A DNA stretch of 42,667 nucleotides from Sphingobacteriaceae bacterium. Lineage in GTDB: Bacteria; Bacteroidota; Bacteroidia; B-17B0; Aurantibacillaceae. Under the pieces are notes generated by a model, which searched no databases, was not told the origin of the DNA, and was given only the letters and a program-made list of their open reading frames with translations. The stretch is from assembly GCA_023251775.1 (NCBI GenBank), contig JAHEYC010000023.1, forward strand, positions 1 through 42,667. Direction: 5' to 3'. Positions 24,132-34,350 of this stretch are shown here, one piece after another (position 1 is the first letter of the stretch; each line of letters opens with the position of its first letter). A program made the translations under genes and the position numbers.

Positions 24132-25142
24132 ATGTTATACTTACGCTATACTCGTTTATTTATAAGTTATTTGGTATTTATAGTGCTTTGCGCAGCGGTG
24201 TATAATTACGAATTAAGCATCTATTTATTAAGGCAGGGCAATGGTCAATTACATGTTTTAAATGGCACCGAAAGTTTTGAAGACTATAGAACTACAAATA
24301 CGCTTAACGAAAAAGAAATAACTAATTTAAATTTAATTGATCTTATAAAACAGTATTCGGTGGATAGCTTAGGCTATAAGTCAACCAGTAATTTCACCAC
24401 CATTTATGATCAAAAAAATAAACCGATCCTATGGGTAATCACTGCTTCCGAAAAATATGATCTGAAAGCGGTTGAATGGAAATTCCCGTTAATTGGAAGC
24501 GTGAGTTATAAAGGGTTTTTTAATAAAGAGTTGGCTTTAAATGAAAAAAATAAGTTACAAGCTAATGGTTATGATGTTGGCATTCGCAGCGTTTCGGCGT
24601 GGAGTACTTTGGGTTGGTTTAGCGATCCTTTATTAAGCTCTCACTTAACTAAAACCAAAGGCAATTTTTGTAATTTATTATTTCACGAACTTTTTCACGC
24701 AACGTTTTACGAGGCAAGCAGGATAAATGATAACGAAAATCTCGCGAATTTTATAGCACATAAAGCTACTATACAATTCCTTAAAAAGGATACACTTTCT
24801 TTAAAGGAATATATGTTCGATCATAACGAACGCGAAAAGCTGAATAAATTCCTGAACTCAACTACAAAAACCTATAAATTATTCCTCGATTCGATCTTAA
24901 ACCACAAAAACAAGCTCATTTTAAAACAAAAACAGCTCATTTTTCTAATAAAAAAACTTAAAAATGAGGGAATTAAAAAGGAAAAACTTGTTTTGATCAC
25001 CGAGGAAGAAATTCTGCTTGAGCAGAATGCCTATTTCATTGATTATATGCAGTACAACAGCCGGCAAGATAGCCTCGAAAATGCTTTTAACAAATTTTAT
25101 AGGGGGTCAATAAAAAACATGGTACGGTCTTTGGCTCCATAA
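24132..25142 (+). CDS. Membrane-anchored zinc aminopeptidase-like protein (PF10023 type)
   Basis: 336 residues. One N-terminal membrane helix (about 10-26) anchors the protein. The metal site is HELFH at 185-189 with a downstream Glu202 in NENLANF, forming a gluzincin HExxH...E arrangement. Upstream is GWFSDPLL (161-168). GW-x-SDPLL before HELxH and an NE-x-x-A-x-F after it is the pattern of the predicted aminopeptidase family PF10023 (DUF2265). The C-terminal third is helical and Lys-rich. The substrate is unknown. It is divergent from the secreted unknown and followed by the first thioredoxin paralogue, which has its own promoter. Confidence 0.75.
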   Translation: MLYLRYTRLFISYLVFIVLCAAVYNYELSIYLLRQGNGQLHVLNGTESFEDYRTTNTLNEKEITNLNLIDLIKQYSVDSLGYKSTSNFTTIYDQKNKPILWVITASEKYDLKAVEWKFPLIGSVSYKGFFNKELALNEKNKLQANGYDVGIRSVSAWSTLGWFSDPLLSSHLTKTKGNFCNLLFHELFHATFYEASRINDNENLANFIAHKATIQFLKKDTLSLKEYMFDHNEREKLNKFLNSTTKTYKLFLDSILNHKNKLILKQKQLIFLIKKLKNEGIKKEKLVLITEEEILLEQNAYFIDYMQYNSRQDSLENAFNKFYRGSIKNMVRSLAP

Positions 25143-25162
25143 GGGTGTAATAGTTATATTTG
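25130..25162 (+). promoter_or_regulatory. Promoter of the first thioredoxin-fold paralogue
   Basis: TTTG at 25130-25133, a 21-base spacer and TATATTTG at 25155-25162 fit the Bacteroidota consensus. The ATG at 25182 lies 19 bases after the -7 box. The -33 element is inside the end of the aminopeptidase-like gene. Confidence 0.6.
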
Positions 25163-25181
25163 AAATCAAGACTTAAAAATT

Positions 25182-26699
25182 ATGAGAACCCTTTTATTAT
25201 CGTTTGCACTTCTTTTTTCAATAGCATCCTTTGCTCAAACAGGTTATGATGTAAAATTCCAGATCAAGAATAATACGGATACTATGATGTACTTAGTTCG
25301 TACAATTTTTGATAAACAATACATTTCGGATACCTGTAAAAAAGTAAAAAATGGCTTGGTGCAATTTAAAGGCAAAAAAACATTAGATAAAGGTGTTTAT
25401 ACTTTAGTGAGTCAGGAGAAATCGGTTTACTTTGATTTTTTAATTGATGACTCTTATAGCTTTACCATAAATTTTGATCGTAATGATATTGTGAATACCT
25501 TAAAGTCGAACGGCAGTAAAGAAAATGAAGATATGTTCGCTTACCTTAAATTCATGACCAATAAAAATGCGGAGTTCATGAAAGCCAGAGATCAAACCAA
25601 AAAAATGAGCAAGGCCGACAGCGCTAAATTTGTAGCTGAAAAGTTTGAGGTAATGACAAAGGACGTTCAAAAATTTGAAGAAGCTTTTATGAAAAAAGTG
25701 AAAGGAACTTTTACTTACGACTTTTTGAATATGAAAGCAGAGAAAGAAGCTAAGGAAGTTCCAAAAGCATCAAACGGGAGACCGGATAGCTTATGGCGTT
25801 ATTATTATTACAAGAATCATTTCTTTGAAGGTGTTGATTTTAAAGATAAACGTATTGTTACCATTCCATTCTTTGATGATCGCGTAAAACGTTATTTGGA
25901 TGGTGTGATCTATCAATACTCTCCTGATAGTTTGATAAAAGAATTAGATTGGATGTTGGCTCAATGTGTGCCAAATGAATTAGTGTATAATTTATTGTTG
26001 GGTCATTTTACTTACAAATACGAACAAGATAAACGCATGAGCTTTGATAAAGTGTTTGTGCATTTAGCTGATAATTATATTATAAATGGTAAAGCAACTG
26101 AAGTGTATTCGGAAGAGACCGTTAAGGCCATTAAAAAACGCGTAGATATTTTACGCAATTTATTGATCGATTCAAAAGCGAATGAACTTTACATGATCGA
26201 TACAACGGATGCACGTAAAGTAATTAAAATGGGATTTGATACTGTTATCACAAGCAAAGGCGCAACTGAATTATACTATAAGAATATTGATAAGTTAACT
26301 CCACTCTTTAAAACTCTATACATGGTGAATGCAAAATTCACTGTCTTGGTGTTTTGGGATGTAGATTGCAGTCATTGCCAAACCGAAATTCCAAAATTGC
26401 ACGAAGAGCTTAAAAAAGTAAAAGGTAAGATCGATTATAAAGTAGTTTCGGTTTATACCAAAGAAGAATTTGAAAAATGGCGTAAATACATCATTGACAA
26501 AAAACTTACCGACTTTTATCATTTGTACGATCCTATCCACTTGAATAATATCAAAGATAAATACGATATCATTTCAACTCCCGTGATCTATGTACTCGAT
26601 AAAGATAAATTGATCAAAGGAAAAAAGATCGCGGCCGATCAAGTGGTTGGTCTTTTAGAATATTTGAACAGTATTGATAAAACTCCGGGTAAAAAATAA
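25182..26699 (+). CDS. Secreted thioredoxin-fold protein (TlpA/DUF5106-like), copy 1
   Basis: 505 residues. Signal peptide 1-18 (ending SIASFAQ). The N-terminal third is a beta-rich domain like the DUF4369 domain of Bacteroidota thiol-disulfide proteins (KFQIKNNTDTMMYLVR), the middle is helical, and the C-terminal 130 residues form a thioredoxin fold. The redox motif is Cys396-Ser-His-Cys399 in FWDVDCSHCQTEIPKL, and a cis-Pro follows in STPVIYV. It should act on disulfides in the periplasm or at the outer membrane. It is followed after 10 bases by a paralogue of exactly the same length, so the pair arose by tandem duplication. Confidence 0.85.
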   Translation: MRTLLLSFALLFSIASFAQTGYDVKFQIKNNTDTMMYLVRTIFDKQYISDTCKKVKNGLVQFKGKKTLDKGVYTLVSQEKSVYFDFLIDDSYSFTINFDRNDIVNTLKSNGSKENEDMFAYLKFMTNKNAEFMKARDQTKKMSKADSAKFVAEKFEVMTKDVQKFEEAFMKKVKGTFTYDFLNMKAEKEAKEVPKASNGRPDSLWRYYYYKNHFFEGVDFKDKRIVTIPFFDDRVKRYLDGVIYQYSPDSLIKELDWMLAQCVPNELVYNLLLGHFTYKYEQDKRMSFDKVFVHLADNYIINGKATEVYSEETVKAIKKRVDILRNLLIDSKANELYMIDTTDARKVIKMGFDTVITSKGATELYYKNIDKLTPLFKTLYMVNAKFTVLVFWDVDCSHCQTEIPKLHEELKKVKGKIDYKVVSVYTKEEFEKWRKYIIDKKLTDFYHLYDPIHLNNIKDKYDIISTPVIYVLDKDKLIKGKKIAADQVVGLLEYLNSIDKTPGKK

Positions 26700-26709
26700 A
26701 ATTAAAATT

Positions 26710-28227
26710 ATGATCCGCTCAGCCAAACTTAAATTATCTATCTGTCTTAGTCTTTTGTGTTCATTAGCATTTGCGCAAGGCGGATATGATATTCGTTTCA
26801 ACATGAAAGGCAATAAAGATACCGTGATGTATCTTGTAAAATATGTGTGGGATCAACAATACATTGCCGATACATGTAAAAAAATAAAGAACGGGCAAGT
26901 TGTTTTTAAAGGTAAAACAGATCTTGATAAAGGTGTTTATGTTTTGGTGAGTCAAGGCAAATCCATTTATTTCGACGTGTTTGTGAACGAGAATCAAAAG
27001 TTCACCATCAATTGCGATAATAACGAAATTGTAAGTAGTCTTAAAGTTATTGGAAGTAAAGAGAATGAAACTTTTTTTAGCTATATCAAATTCATCACCG
27101 GAAAGAATCAAGAGTTCGGTAAATTTCAAGCGCAAACAAAAGGGATGAATAAAGCCGATAGCACAAAATTCATATTGGATAAAATAAAATTTATGAATGA
27201 TGGTGTGGTGCAGTTTGAGAAGGACTTTATGGAACAAACAAAAGGCACCTATGTGAATGATGTAATGAACTTAAAAACAGAAAAGAATCCAACAGATATC
27301 CCAAAAGCATCTAATGGCAGACCGGATAGTGTTTATCAGTACTATTGGTATAAAAGTCATTTCTTTGATGGGATCGACTTTACCGATGATCGCACCATTC
27401 GCACACCATTTTTTGACGATCGCGTAAAACGTTATTTTGAAACTGTTATTTTACAAGCGCCTGATACCGTTATTCAGGAAATTGATAAGATACTTGCAAA
27501 ATGTAAACCCGATGGTTTGGTGTATAATTTATTGATCGGACATTTTACCTATAAATACGAACAAGATAAACGCATGGGCTTTGATAAAGTGTTTGTGCAT
27601 TTATGCGATAAATATATCATTAGCGGTAAGGCCAAAAAAGTGTACGATGAAGAAACTGCTAAGAAAATTAAAGAACGCGCGGATATTCTAAGAAATATTT
27701 TGTTGGAAGCCAAAGCGCCCGAGATCTATATGATAGATACTATTCACGGACGAGACGTAATGAAATTAGGATTTGATACAGCAAAAACAAGCGAATCGAT
27801 CACAAAATTATATTACAAACATATTGATAAACTCACGCCATGGTTCAAAACCGTTTATGGTGTAAGCGCAAAATATACAGTATTAGTTTTTTGGTCGGTA
27901 GATTGCGGACATTGCCAAACCGAGATCCCCAAATTAAATGATACTTTAAAGACCTTAAAAGGTAAAATAGATTTTAAAGTGATGGCGATCTATACCAAAG
28001 AGGATTTTGAGGCTTGGAGAAAATTCATCATTGATAAAAAATTAGATTTCATTAATGTGTTCGATCCTGTTCACATCAATGATCTTAAGAATAAATACGA
28101 TATTTATTCAACGCCTGTAATTTATATTCTTGACAGGGATAAAAAGATCAAAGCAAAACGTTTAGGCTCTGAACAAGTAATAGAGATGCTGAAGTACTTT
28201 GAGAAGATGGATAAGGATAAGAAGTAA
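26710..28227 (+). CDS. Secreted thioredoxin-fold protein (TlpA/DUF5106-like), copy 2
   Basis: 505 residues from ATG 26710, the same length as copy 1 and similar along the whole chain. A TTG at 26674 would add a charged 12-residue stretch ahead of the signal peptide and overlap copy 1, so it is not used. The signal peptide ends at SLAFAQ. The redox motif is Cys399-Gly-His-Cys402 in FWSVDCGHCQTEIPKL, with STPVIYI as cis-Pro segment. The two copies differ in the residue inside the CxxC (Ser against Gly), which often tunes redox potential. The stop lies two bases from the stop of the convergent surface-protein gene, with no terminator between them. Confidence 0.85.
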   Translation: MIRSAKLKLSICLSLLCSLAFAQGGYDIRFNMKGNKDTVMYLVKYVWDQQYIADTCKKIKNGQVVFKGKTDLDKGVYVLVSQGKSIYFDVFVNENQKFTINCDNNEIVSSLKVIGSKENETFFSYIKFITGKNQEFGKFQAQTKGMNKADSTKFILDKIKFMNDGVVQFEKDFMEQTKGTYVNDVMNLKTEKNPTDIPKASNGRPDSVYQYYWYKSHFFDGIDFTDDRTIRTPFFDDRVKRYFETVILQAPDTVIQEIDKILAKCKPDGLVYNLLIGHFTYKYEQDKRMGFDKVFVHLCDKYIISGKAKKVYDEETAKKIKERADILRNILLEAKAPEIYMIDTIHGRDVMKLGFDTAKTSESITKLYYKHIDKLTPWFKTVYGVSAKYTVLVFWSVDCGHCQTEIPKLNDTLKTLKGKIDFKVMAIYTKEDFEAWRKFIIDKKLDFINVFDPVHINDLKNKYDIYSTPVIYILDRDKKIKAKRLGSEQVIEMLKYFEKMDKDKK

Positions 28228-28229
28228 TT

Positions 28230-30701
28230 CTATTTATAAAGCGTTACTTGTCCTGTGATAGTTTTTCCTTTCGACTTTGTAGTTGAGTAATCAATGATCC
28301 AAGTATAATTATCATCTTTCAGATCTGCTCCTTTAAAAGTTCCGTCCCAACCATTAGCCATATCATTGGTCTCAAATAATTTCTCGCCCCAACGATCAAA
28401 GATGCGCATTCTAAATTCGCTTACTTGAATTCCTTTGGCAGTGAATTTATCATTTAATCCATCTAAGTTCGGCGTAAAACTATTTGGCACGTAAATAACA
28501 GGACTTTCAGAGATCTTTACTTCTTTGTGAGTTGTATCAGCACAACCATGCGTATTTTGTACAACTAAAAATGCTTTGTAAACCGCTGCTTCATCTCTAT
28601 ATGTATGATCAGGATCTTTTTGCAACGAAAGTGCGCCATCGCCAAAATACCAATACCAATTATTTATGTTATCGGTGCTCTCATCCGTAAATTTTACGGT
28701 TGGCTCATATACATCAAACTCACCGTTCTTCATTTCGCCACCAATACTAAATTGCGCTTTTGGTTTTGCATACGCTTCAAAACTTACACGTGTTTGATTA
28801 CTGCATCCTTTGTTATCTGTAACTTGCAATGCTACGGTGTAAATTCCTGCCTCGGTAAATGTGTGTTTTGAAAAATTAGGATTTTGGTCCGCCAATTTAT
28901 CGTTGATGCTCCAGTTATAATTTGTGATACTCGAATTTGAAGTGCTGTTCATGTTGATCATTAAAGGTGCACAACCATTATTAGGAACATCGGTGATCTG
29001 AATTGATGGTGCTTTATGAACGAACACATTTGTAATTGCCGATGAAGAACAATTTCCATTTGTTCCGATCACAGTATAACTTGTAGTGGCTAAAGGTTTC
29101 ACATCATTAATGGCTCCCCAAGTTCCTGTGCTCCAAAAATAACTATTAGCACCACCGGCATTAAGTTGCGTGTATTGTCCCTCGCAAATACTGTGCGAAG
29201 GTGTAATGGTCATTGTTGGATAACTATAAACAGCAACCGTAAATGGAATACTTACTTTGCAATTATTTGCATCGGTAATAATGAATGCGCTATAAATTAA
29301 TCCTTGATCAACCGGTGCTAAATTTGTGTTTTGAGTTGTGGCTCCATCGTGTAACCATTGAAGTGTGTAAGGTGTAACTCCTCCCGAAAAATTACTTGTT
29401 AATAATGTTGATTGGCCTAAACAAAGAGACGTTGGTGTTTGGATACTTGCATTCAAAAGAGTTGGCTCAGTTATTTGAACTGTTTTTGTTGTGATACAAC
29501 CACCCGCGTTTAAAACTGCTACTGTATAAATTCCCGCACTCAAACTTGTAGCTTGTGCAATATTTTGTCCGCTGCTCCAAGTATAGGTAAATGGTGAAGC
29601 AGTTCCACTTGCTACTGCTAAAGCACTTCCGCTTGGGTTTCCATGACAATCAACATTAATTATATTAGTGATAGTTAATGGAGAGCCCGGATTAACTTTT
29701 ATAGTAAATGTGCTTGTGTTTGGAACAGGGATCCCGCAATTACCATCAAAGTGTGAAAAATTATTTAAGGTTAATGTCACCGTATAATTTCCAACGGTTG
29801 AATAGGTATACGAAGGATTTTGTTGCGTACTTGTATTACCATCTCCAAAATCCCAATGATAACTGATAATAGAATCGGCTATTCCCATTCCCGAAAAATT
29901 AACGGCTAAAGGTGCGCATCCATTTGTAACATTTGCACTTGAAGTAACAACAACTGTTTTTTTAATGAACGAGCACATATCCACATGAGGAATACCAACA
30001 TTTGGAGGCGTTAAAGAATTTGTTAGAAAAGAAACATTTGCATTTGCAAAATTAAGCGACCAAAGATCCGCACCCCCGTCAATACCATATAATCTTCCAT
30101 CTTTTCCATATGCTAAACCATTATTAGGAAAATATGCACTGCATAATTGCGAACTCAAAACTGTTCCGTTAGAATCTAATTGATATAAGGTTGGTTTTTG
30201 ATTAAGAACCACTGTATTCAAACAATAAACAGAACAATTCTTAGGATTAAATATAATATCGCGACAATTGGTTGGAAGATTAAATGTTTTTACAATGCTA
30301 TTTGAATTTACATTATAATAATAAACAACATTACCGATCGAAAAGATCAAACGTCCGTAATTATCAAATGAGGCCGACACACATGTTCCTAAAACGCCCG
30401 ATGCAACAAGTGTATTATTACCGCTGGCATCCATTCTGTAAACATCGCCATTCATATTCCCTTTATAATAGATGTATCCGTCAATTGGATTTGCAGCCAA
30501 ACAATTATAATAATTGTTACCGCTAATATTACAGACAACAGTTGTAGAAAATGAACTTGGATATCCTCCTACCGAGATCAGTTTTTGATTTTGTCCTGCA
30601 ACTCCATTCACATAATATAAATTTCCGGTGAACGGAAACGTTTGAGAGACGCATAAGCTTGCACTCAAAACAGCGAACAGTATTAGTAGAAAATTTTTCA
30701 T
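28230..30701 (-). CDS. PKD/SprB-repeat surface protein with type IX (gliding-type) sorting domain
   Basis: 823 residues from ATG 30701 (an upstream TTG at 30722 is ignored). Signal peptide 1-20. Residues 20-240 resemble repeated strands of a beta-propeller. Next come a PKD domain (YHWDFGDGNTS...YTYSTVGNYTVTL), a SprB-type repeat (CHGNPSGSA...TYTWSSGQ...GIYTV), Ig-like segments, a second PKD-like region (WYWYFGDGA) and a C-terminal domain of about 94 residues. That last part has YVPNSFTPNLDGLND, RIFDRWGEKLFET and WDGTFKG, which define the type B sorting domain for type IX secretion. It should be exported across the outer membrane and kept at or released from the surface. Ligand unknown. Confidence 0.9.
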   Translation of the reverse strand: MKNFLLILFAVLSASLCVSQTFPFTGNLYYVNGVAGQNQKLISVGGYPSSFSTTVVCNISGNNYYNCLAANPIDGYIYYKGNMNGDVYRMDASGNNTLVASGVLGTCVSASFDNYGRLIFSIGNVVYYYNVNSNSIVKTFNLPTNCRDIIFNPKNCSVYCLNTVVLNQKPTLYQLDSNGTVLSSQLCSAYFPNNGLAYGKDGRLYGIDGGADLWSLNFANANVSFLTNSLTPPNVGIPHVDMCSFIKKTVVVTSSANVTNGCAPLAVNFSGMGIADSIISYHWDFGDGNTSTQQNPSYTYSTVGNYTVTLTLNNFSHFDGNCGIPVPNTSTFTIKVNPGSPLTITNIINVDCHGNPSGSALAVASGTASPFTYTWSSGQNIAQATSLSAGIYTVAVLNAGGCITTKTVQITEPTLLNASIQTPTSLCLGQSTLLTSNFSGGVTPYTLQWLHDGATTQNTNLAPVDQGLIYSAFIITDANNCKVSIPFTVAVYSYPTMTITPSHSICEGQYTQLNAGGANSYFWSTGTWGAINDVKPLATTSYTVIGTNGNCSSSAITNVFVHKAPSIQITDVPNNGCAPLMINMNSTSNSSITNYNWSINDKLADQNPNFSKHTFTEAGIYTVALQVTDNKGCSNQTRVSFEAYAKPKAQFSIGGEMKNGEFDVYEPTVKFTDESTDNINNWYWYFGDGALSLQKDPDHTYRDEAAVYKAFLVVQNTHGCADTTHKEVKISESPVIYVPNSFTPNLDGLNDKFTAKGIQVSEFRMRIFDRWGEKLFETNDMANGWDGTFKGADLKDDNYTWIIDYSTTKSKGKTITGQVTLYK

Positions 30702-30935
30702 TTGTAGATTTTTGTTAAACAAAGGTGTACAAGTTTAAAGCCAATGTAAATGCCATATACGGTCACATTCTTTGGAAAGCAAGGTCTTATTTAAATCCTT
30801 TAAGTATTTGTATCTATTTGATAATCATTCATTTATGATAATTAAGTTTTTTACTTTTTTCAATACTCAGCCCTGCCTTAATTTCAATGATTTCTTTTTC
30901 AAAAAGGTTATCTTCGATATAAATTGTGATCCGCA

Positions 30936-32468
30936 ATGCCTTCTAAAGGAGATACATCTTTATTTGATCTTATTCAATCGCTTACCAAGCAAGAAAAAAT
31001 TGAATTGCAAAAACATGTGTTCGCGGGTAAAGAAGACAATCTTAATTATAAGATCTATAAATTATTAGAGAGTACCGAAGAATATGATGAAGATGTTGTG
31101 ATCAAAAAAGCAGACATCAAAAAAGAACGTTTGCCCGAGATAAAGAATTATTTGTATCGCTCCATTTTAAAAACATTAGAGACCATTCACGGAAACAACA
31201 TTAGCGAGATAAAAGCCGCGCAGGAAATTTCGATGATGAATGTACTGGGTTACAAAGGTTTGTTCAAGCAGTTACAAAAAAAGATCAGCGCGGGAATTAC
31301 ACGTTATGAAGAATTGGAAGATTACAACAGTGTTGTTACTCTGAAACAGATGCGCGATGAATTAACGTTTAGATTTATGCCCACCGGAAAAACAGCAGAG
31401 GATGTGGACGATGCTTTTGCTGATCTAATTGTTTCTATAGAAGATCTATACGAACTTAATTACTACCGCTACCTCTTTTTCAAATCCATTTTACCTTTTT
31501 CTGTTTTTGAAAGCAAAACTTTCAAACTCGAGTTCAAACAAAGTATTCTTGACAAAAAAATTGAAGCACCAAGAAAACCCGATACATTCTTTAAATCCAT
31601 TATTCTTTATCGTGCGCAATGTCGCTTAGCCGTGCAGGAAAAGAATTTTGAGTTGGCCGATCAATTAAGCACCATGGCCATTAAATACATGGAGCAATTT
31701 CCCGATAAGGAGAAGAACATTCCATCTTATTTCGCTTACGGATTTTATAATGTAAGGGCTATGAGTTGTTTATACACGGCCGACCATCAAAAATGTTATG
31801 AAGCGCTTCTAAGCATCGATACGCATTTAAATACACGCGGCACACCTTATCAAAACAACATCGACCACGCATTTTTTAGTGTTAACAGAATGAGTTTCTT
31901 TAATCTTGTTGGGAACTTCAATTATTCCATCGAGATCGGGAACCAATTTCGTAAAAAGAACGAGCAACTCCTGGAGAGTTTTCCTGAACACAATCATTCA
32001 TTTAATTACAATATGGGTTACGCTTATTTTGGACAGAATGATCACAAGAGCGCTTTAAAACATTTGAATGAGATCATTCAAAATCAAAAAGAAAATATCT
32101 TGCGTGTCGATCTTTATACAAGAGCTTTATTTTTAGAGATCTTGATCTTTTTTGAAAAGAATGATCTGCTGTTCTGCGAAAATAAGATCCGATCCCTCGA
32201 GCGCTTCTTAAAAAACAAGGATCGACTTGATGACTATGAAAAGCTTTGCCTGTCGCTATTAAAAGCCTGTATCAATTCTGATAAAAGCACAGCCTTCTTT
32301 TTAGACCAAAAAGAAAAATTCATGTCACGTCTCAATTCAATACCCTCGCTTAATTACCAAAAAAGATATTTTGATATTGAATGTTGGTTCGATTCTAAGA
32401 TCAAGAACCTATCACTTGGAAAAGTGTTACAGCAAAAATATGAGGGCGAGAGGTTTAAAATCATTTAG
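30936..32468 (+). CDS. Helical-repeat cytoplasmic protein of unknown function
   Basis: 510 residues with no signal peptide or membrane helix. It is almost entirely alpha-helical, and from about 220 onward has TPR-like helix pairs (for example MGYAYFGQNDHKSALKHLNEI). The N-terminal 120 residues look like a separate helical domain (LFDLIQSLTKQEKIELQKH). I recognise no catalytic motif. TPR-like solenoids usually bind proteins. It is followed by a histidine kinase with its own promoter, so a link is possible but not shown. Confidence 0.75.
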   Translation: MPSKGDTSLFDLIQSLTKQEKIELQKHVFAGKEDNLNYKIYKLLESTEEYDEDVVIKKADIKKERLPEIKNYLYRSILKTLETIHGNNISEIKAAQEISMMNVLGYKGLFKQLQKKISAGITRYEELEDYNSVVTLKQMRDELTFRFMPTGKTAEDVDDAFADLIVSIEDLYELNYYRYLFFKSILPFSVFESKTFKLEFKQSILDKKIEAPRKPDTFFKSIILYRAQCRLAVQEKNFELADQLSTMAIKYMEQFPDKEKNIPSYFAYGFYNVRAMSCLYTADHQKCYEALLSIDTHLNTRGTPYQNNIDHAFFSVNRMSFFNLVGNFNYSIEIGNQFRKKNEQLLESFPEHNHSFNYNMGYAYFGQNDHKSALKHLNEIIQNQKENILRVDLYTRALFLEILIFFEKNDLLFCENKIRSLERFLKNKDRLDDYEKLCLSLLKACINSDKSTAFFLDQKEKFMSRLNSIPSLNYQKRYFDIECWFDSKIKNLSLGKVLQQKYEGERFKII

Positions 32469-32494
32469 TTCGTAAATGTATTCATATATATTTA

Positions 32495-32524
32495 TTGAAG
32501 TATTAAGGAAAAATTGTACTTTCG
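32495..32524 (+). promoter_or_regulatory. Probable promoter of the V4R histidine kinase
   Basis: TTG at 32495-32497, a 19-base spacer and TACTTTCG at 32517-32524 match the Bacteroidota promoter with one mismatch in the -7 box. The TTG start codon lies 25 bases after it. Confidence 0.45.
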
Positions 32525-32548
32525 TAAAGCAAAAAGCAAAGCACATCA

Positions 32549-33976
32549 TTGGAAAAAAAGATCAAAAAATTAGAAGACGAGATCAAGGCTTTACAACTCG
32601 AGAATAGATCCTTAAAAGAAAAGTTCTTTGTAGACGGAAACAAACATACTGTAAAAGTTCCCGAAGCTTTTGCACCTATTTTTAATAAGGCCGAAAAAGT
32701 TGTTGCCAATTATTTCAAAGGTTTAAAATTCAATCCCTCTCAAGGCACCATCTATATTAATAAAGAACGCTATGTGCTTTTAAGAGCTTCAGCCTTATCG
32801 TACGAATTTTTAAAGTCGATCAAAAATTTGTATAAAGACAGAGGCGAAGAAGAGGCCATGAGCATCGGAAAGAATATTTTGTTTGACGTGGCCCACGTAC
32901 TTGGAAATGAAGATGCCATTAATTTTCATAAGAAATTAAAACTGAAAGATCCTATCAGTAAATTATCTGCCGGCCCGGTACATTTTGCTTACACCGGTTG
33001 GGCCTTTGTAGATATTTTACCCGAAAGCCGACCAAGTCCGGATGAGAATTATTACATTAAATACAATCACCCTTTTTCATTTGAAGCGGATTCGTGGTTA
33101 AAGACAAATAAAAAAAGTGATACAACAGTTTGCATCATGAATGCAGGTTATTCAAGCGGTTGGTGCGAGGCAAGTTTTGGAATTCCTTTAACGGCTGTGG
33201 AGATAAGCTGCCGCGCACGTGGAGATAAACACTGTACATTTATCATGGCACCGCCACATAAGATCGATCAATATATTCCTGCACAAAAACATTCAAAACA
33301 ACCTATTTCTGTTCCAACATTCTTGGAGCGAAAAAAAATAGAGGAGAAATTGCAATCGTCGCTGAACGAAAAAGAATTCTTGATCAAAGAGATCCATCAC
33401 CGAGTTAAAAATAATTTGCAGATCATTTCCAGCCTCTTGAATTTACAAGCAGGAAATATCAAGGATAAAGAGGCGCAAGAAAAATACCGCGAAAGTGTTG
33501 GACGTGTAAAATCCATGGCGCTTATTCATGAGATGCTTTACCAAACAAAGAACCTTTCTAATATCAAAGCCGATGAATACCTCAACGAATTGGTGAAATA
33601 CATTGGAAGTACATATAACGTAGGCAAAAAGATAAAAGTTAACCTCAGCATAGATAACGACCTCAAACGAATTGATATGAACCGCGCTGTACCTTGCGGT
33701 TTATTGATCAACGAATTATTATCCAATGCTTTTAAATATGCCTTTGAAAATAAAAAAACAGGATCCATCCATATTGATTTTAAACTTCTAAAAAAACAGG
33801 ATCATAAATTCCAATTAAGCGTTAAAGATGATGGCATTGGTTTGCCCGCAAAAGTAAAACTTGATTCTCCCGATACTTTAGGATTGCAATTGGTTCAAAC
33901 ATTGGTTGAACAACTCGATGGTGTTTTAAAAGTGAATCAGAAAAAAGGGACCGAATTCATTATTCAGTTCTCTTAA
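32549..33976 (+). CDS. Sensor histidine kinase with XylR_N/V4R input and HisKA_2 core
   Basis: 475 residues, no membrane helix. Residues 1-25 are a coiled coil. About 40-235 is a XylR-N plus V4R sensor: [23 protein letters not shown], then [11 protein letters not shown] and [11 protein letters not shown] with Cys206, Cys221 and Cys229 as the usual V4R cysteines. About 262-360 is HisKA_2 with [11 protein letters not shown] (phospho-acceptor probably His284). The ATPase has [20 protein letters not shown] and LGLQLV. V4R sensors bind small hydrophobic or aromatic ligands in XylR/DmpR activators. No response regulator is adjacent. The start is TTG at 32549, as no ATG lies ahead of the conserved sensor. 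Confidence 0.85.
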   Translation: MEKKIKKLEDEIKALQLENRSLKEKFFVDGNKHTVKVPEAFAPIFNKAEKVVANYFKGLKFNPSQGTIYINKERYVLLRASALSYEFLKSIKNLYKDRGEEEAMSIGKNILFDVAHVLGNEDAINFHKKLKLKDPISKLSAGPVHFAYTGWAFVDILPESRPSPDENYYIKYNHPFSFEADSWLKTNKKSDTTVCIMNAGYSSGWCEASFGIPLTAVEISCRARGDKHCTFIMAPPHKIDQYIPAQKHSKQPISVPTFLERKKIEEKLQSSLNEKEFLIKEIHHRVKNNLQIISSLLNLQAGNIKDKEAQEKYRESVGRVKSMALIHEMLYQTKNLSNIKADEYLNELVKYIGSTYNVGKKIKVNLSIDNDLKRIDMNRAVPCGLLINELLSNAFKYAFENKKTGSIHIDFKLLKKQDHKFQLSVKDDGIGLPAKVKLDSPDTLGLQLVQTLVEQLDGVLKVNQKKGTEFIIQFS

Positions 33977-34350
33977 GAAACTAAATATACAGTTAACACA
34001 ATAACTGCATGGTGCATGAATTGATCGGCGCCAAATATCCACCAGTGAAATTTATTTGTAGGATCTTCCAATTCTCTGAACCAAAAACTAAGTTTGCCTT
34101 TTACAAGATCAATTAAAAAATGTGTGATCAGTTGAAATCCCCCTGCAAAAATGGCTTTGTCCATATCGTATAAGATCCAAACGGTAGTAAAAAATAAAAG
34201 CGCATGAACCAGTGCGTGAATAAAAATGGGATACAGAGGCTTTCCATAGCGTTTTGCATTCAACATCCAATCGGTACTTAAGTGCGTAAAATCTGCCGCC
34301 CAATGACAAACATTTAACGCAATTAAAGCTATGAGTGTTCTCTCATTCAT
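33973..34350 (-). CDS. DUF3307 small membrane protein
   Basis: 125 residues with about four hydrophobic segments. Features of DUF3307 are the N-terminal HWAADF, the central [25 protein letters not shown] and the C-terminal [12 protein letters not shown]. The family has conserved His and Asp near the membrane but no known function. ATG 34350 directly abuts the stop of the flavoprotein gene (TAAATG), so the two are cotranscribed. It overlaps the convergent kinase gene by four bases. Confidence 0.8.
   Translation of the reverse strand: MNERTLIALIALNVCHWAADFTHLSTDWMLNAKRYGKPLYPIFIHALVHALLFFTTVWILYDMDKAIFAGGFQLITHFLIDLVKGKLSFWFRELEDPTNKFHWWIFGADQFMHHAVIVLTVYLVS

Noticed and set aside
26674-26709. 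TTG start for the second thioredoxin paralogue
   Set aside because: It would put a charged stretch before a good signal peptide, and the ATG start makes both paralogues the same length.
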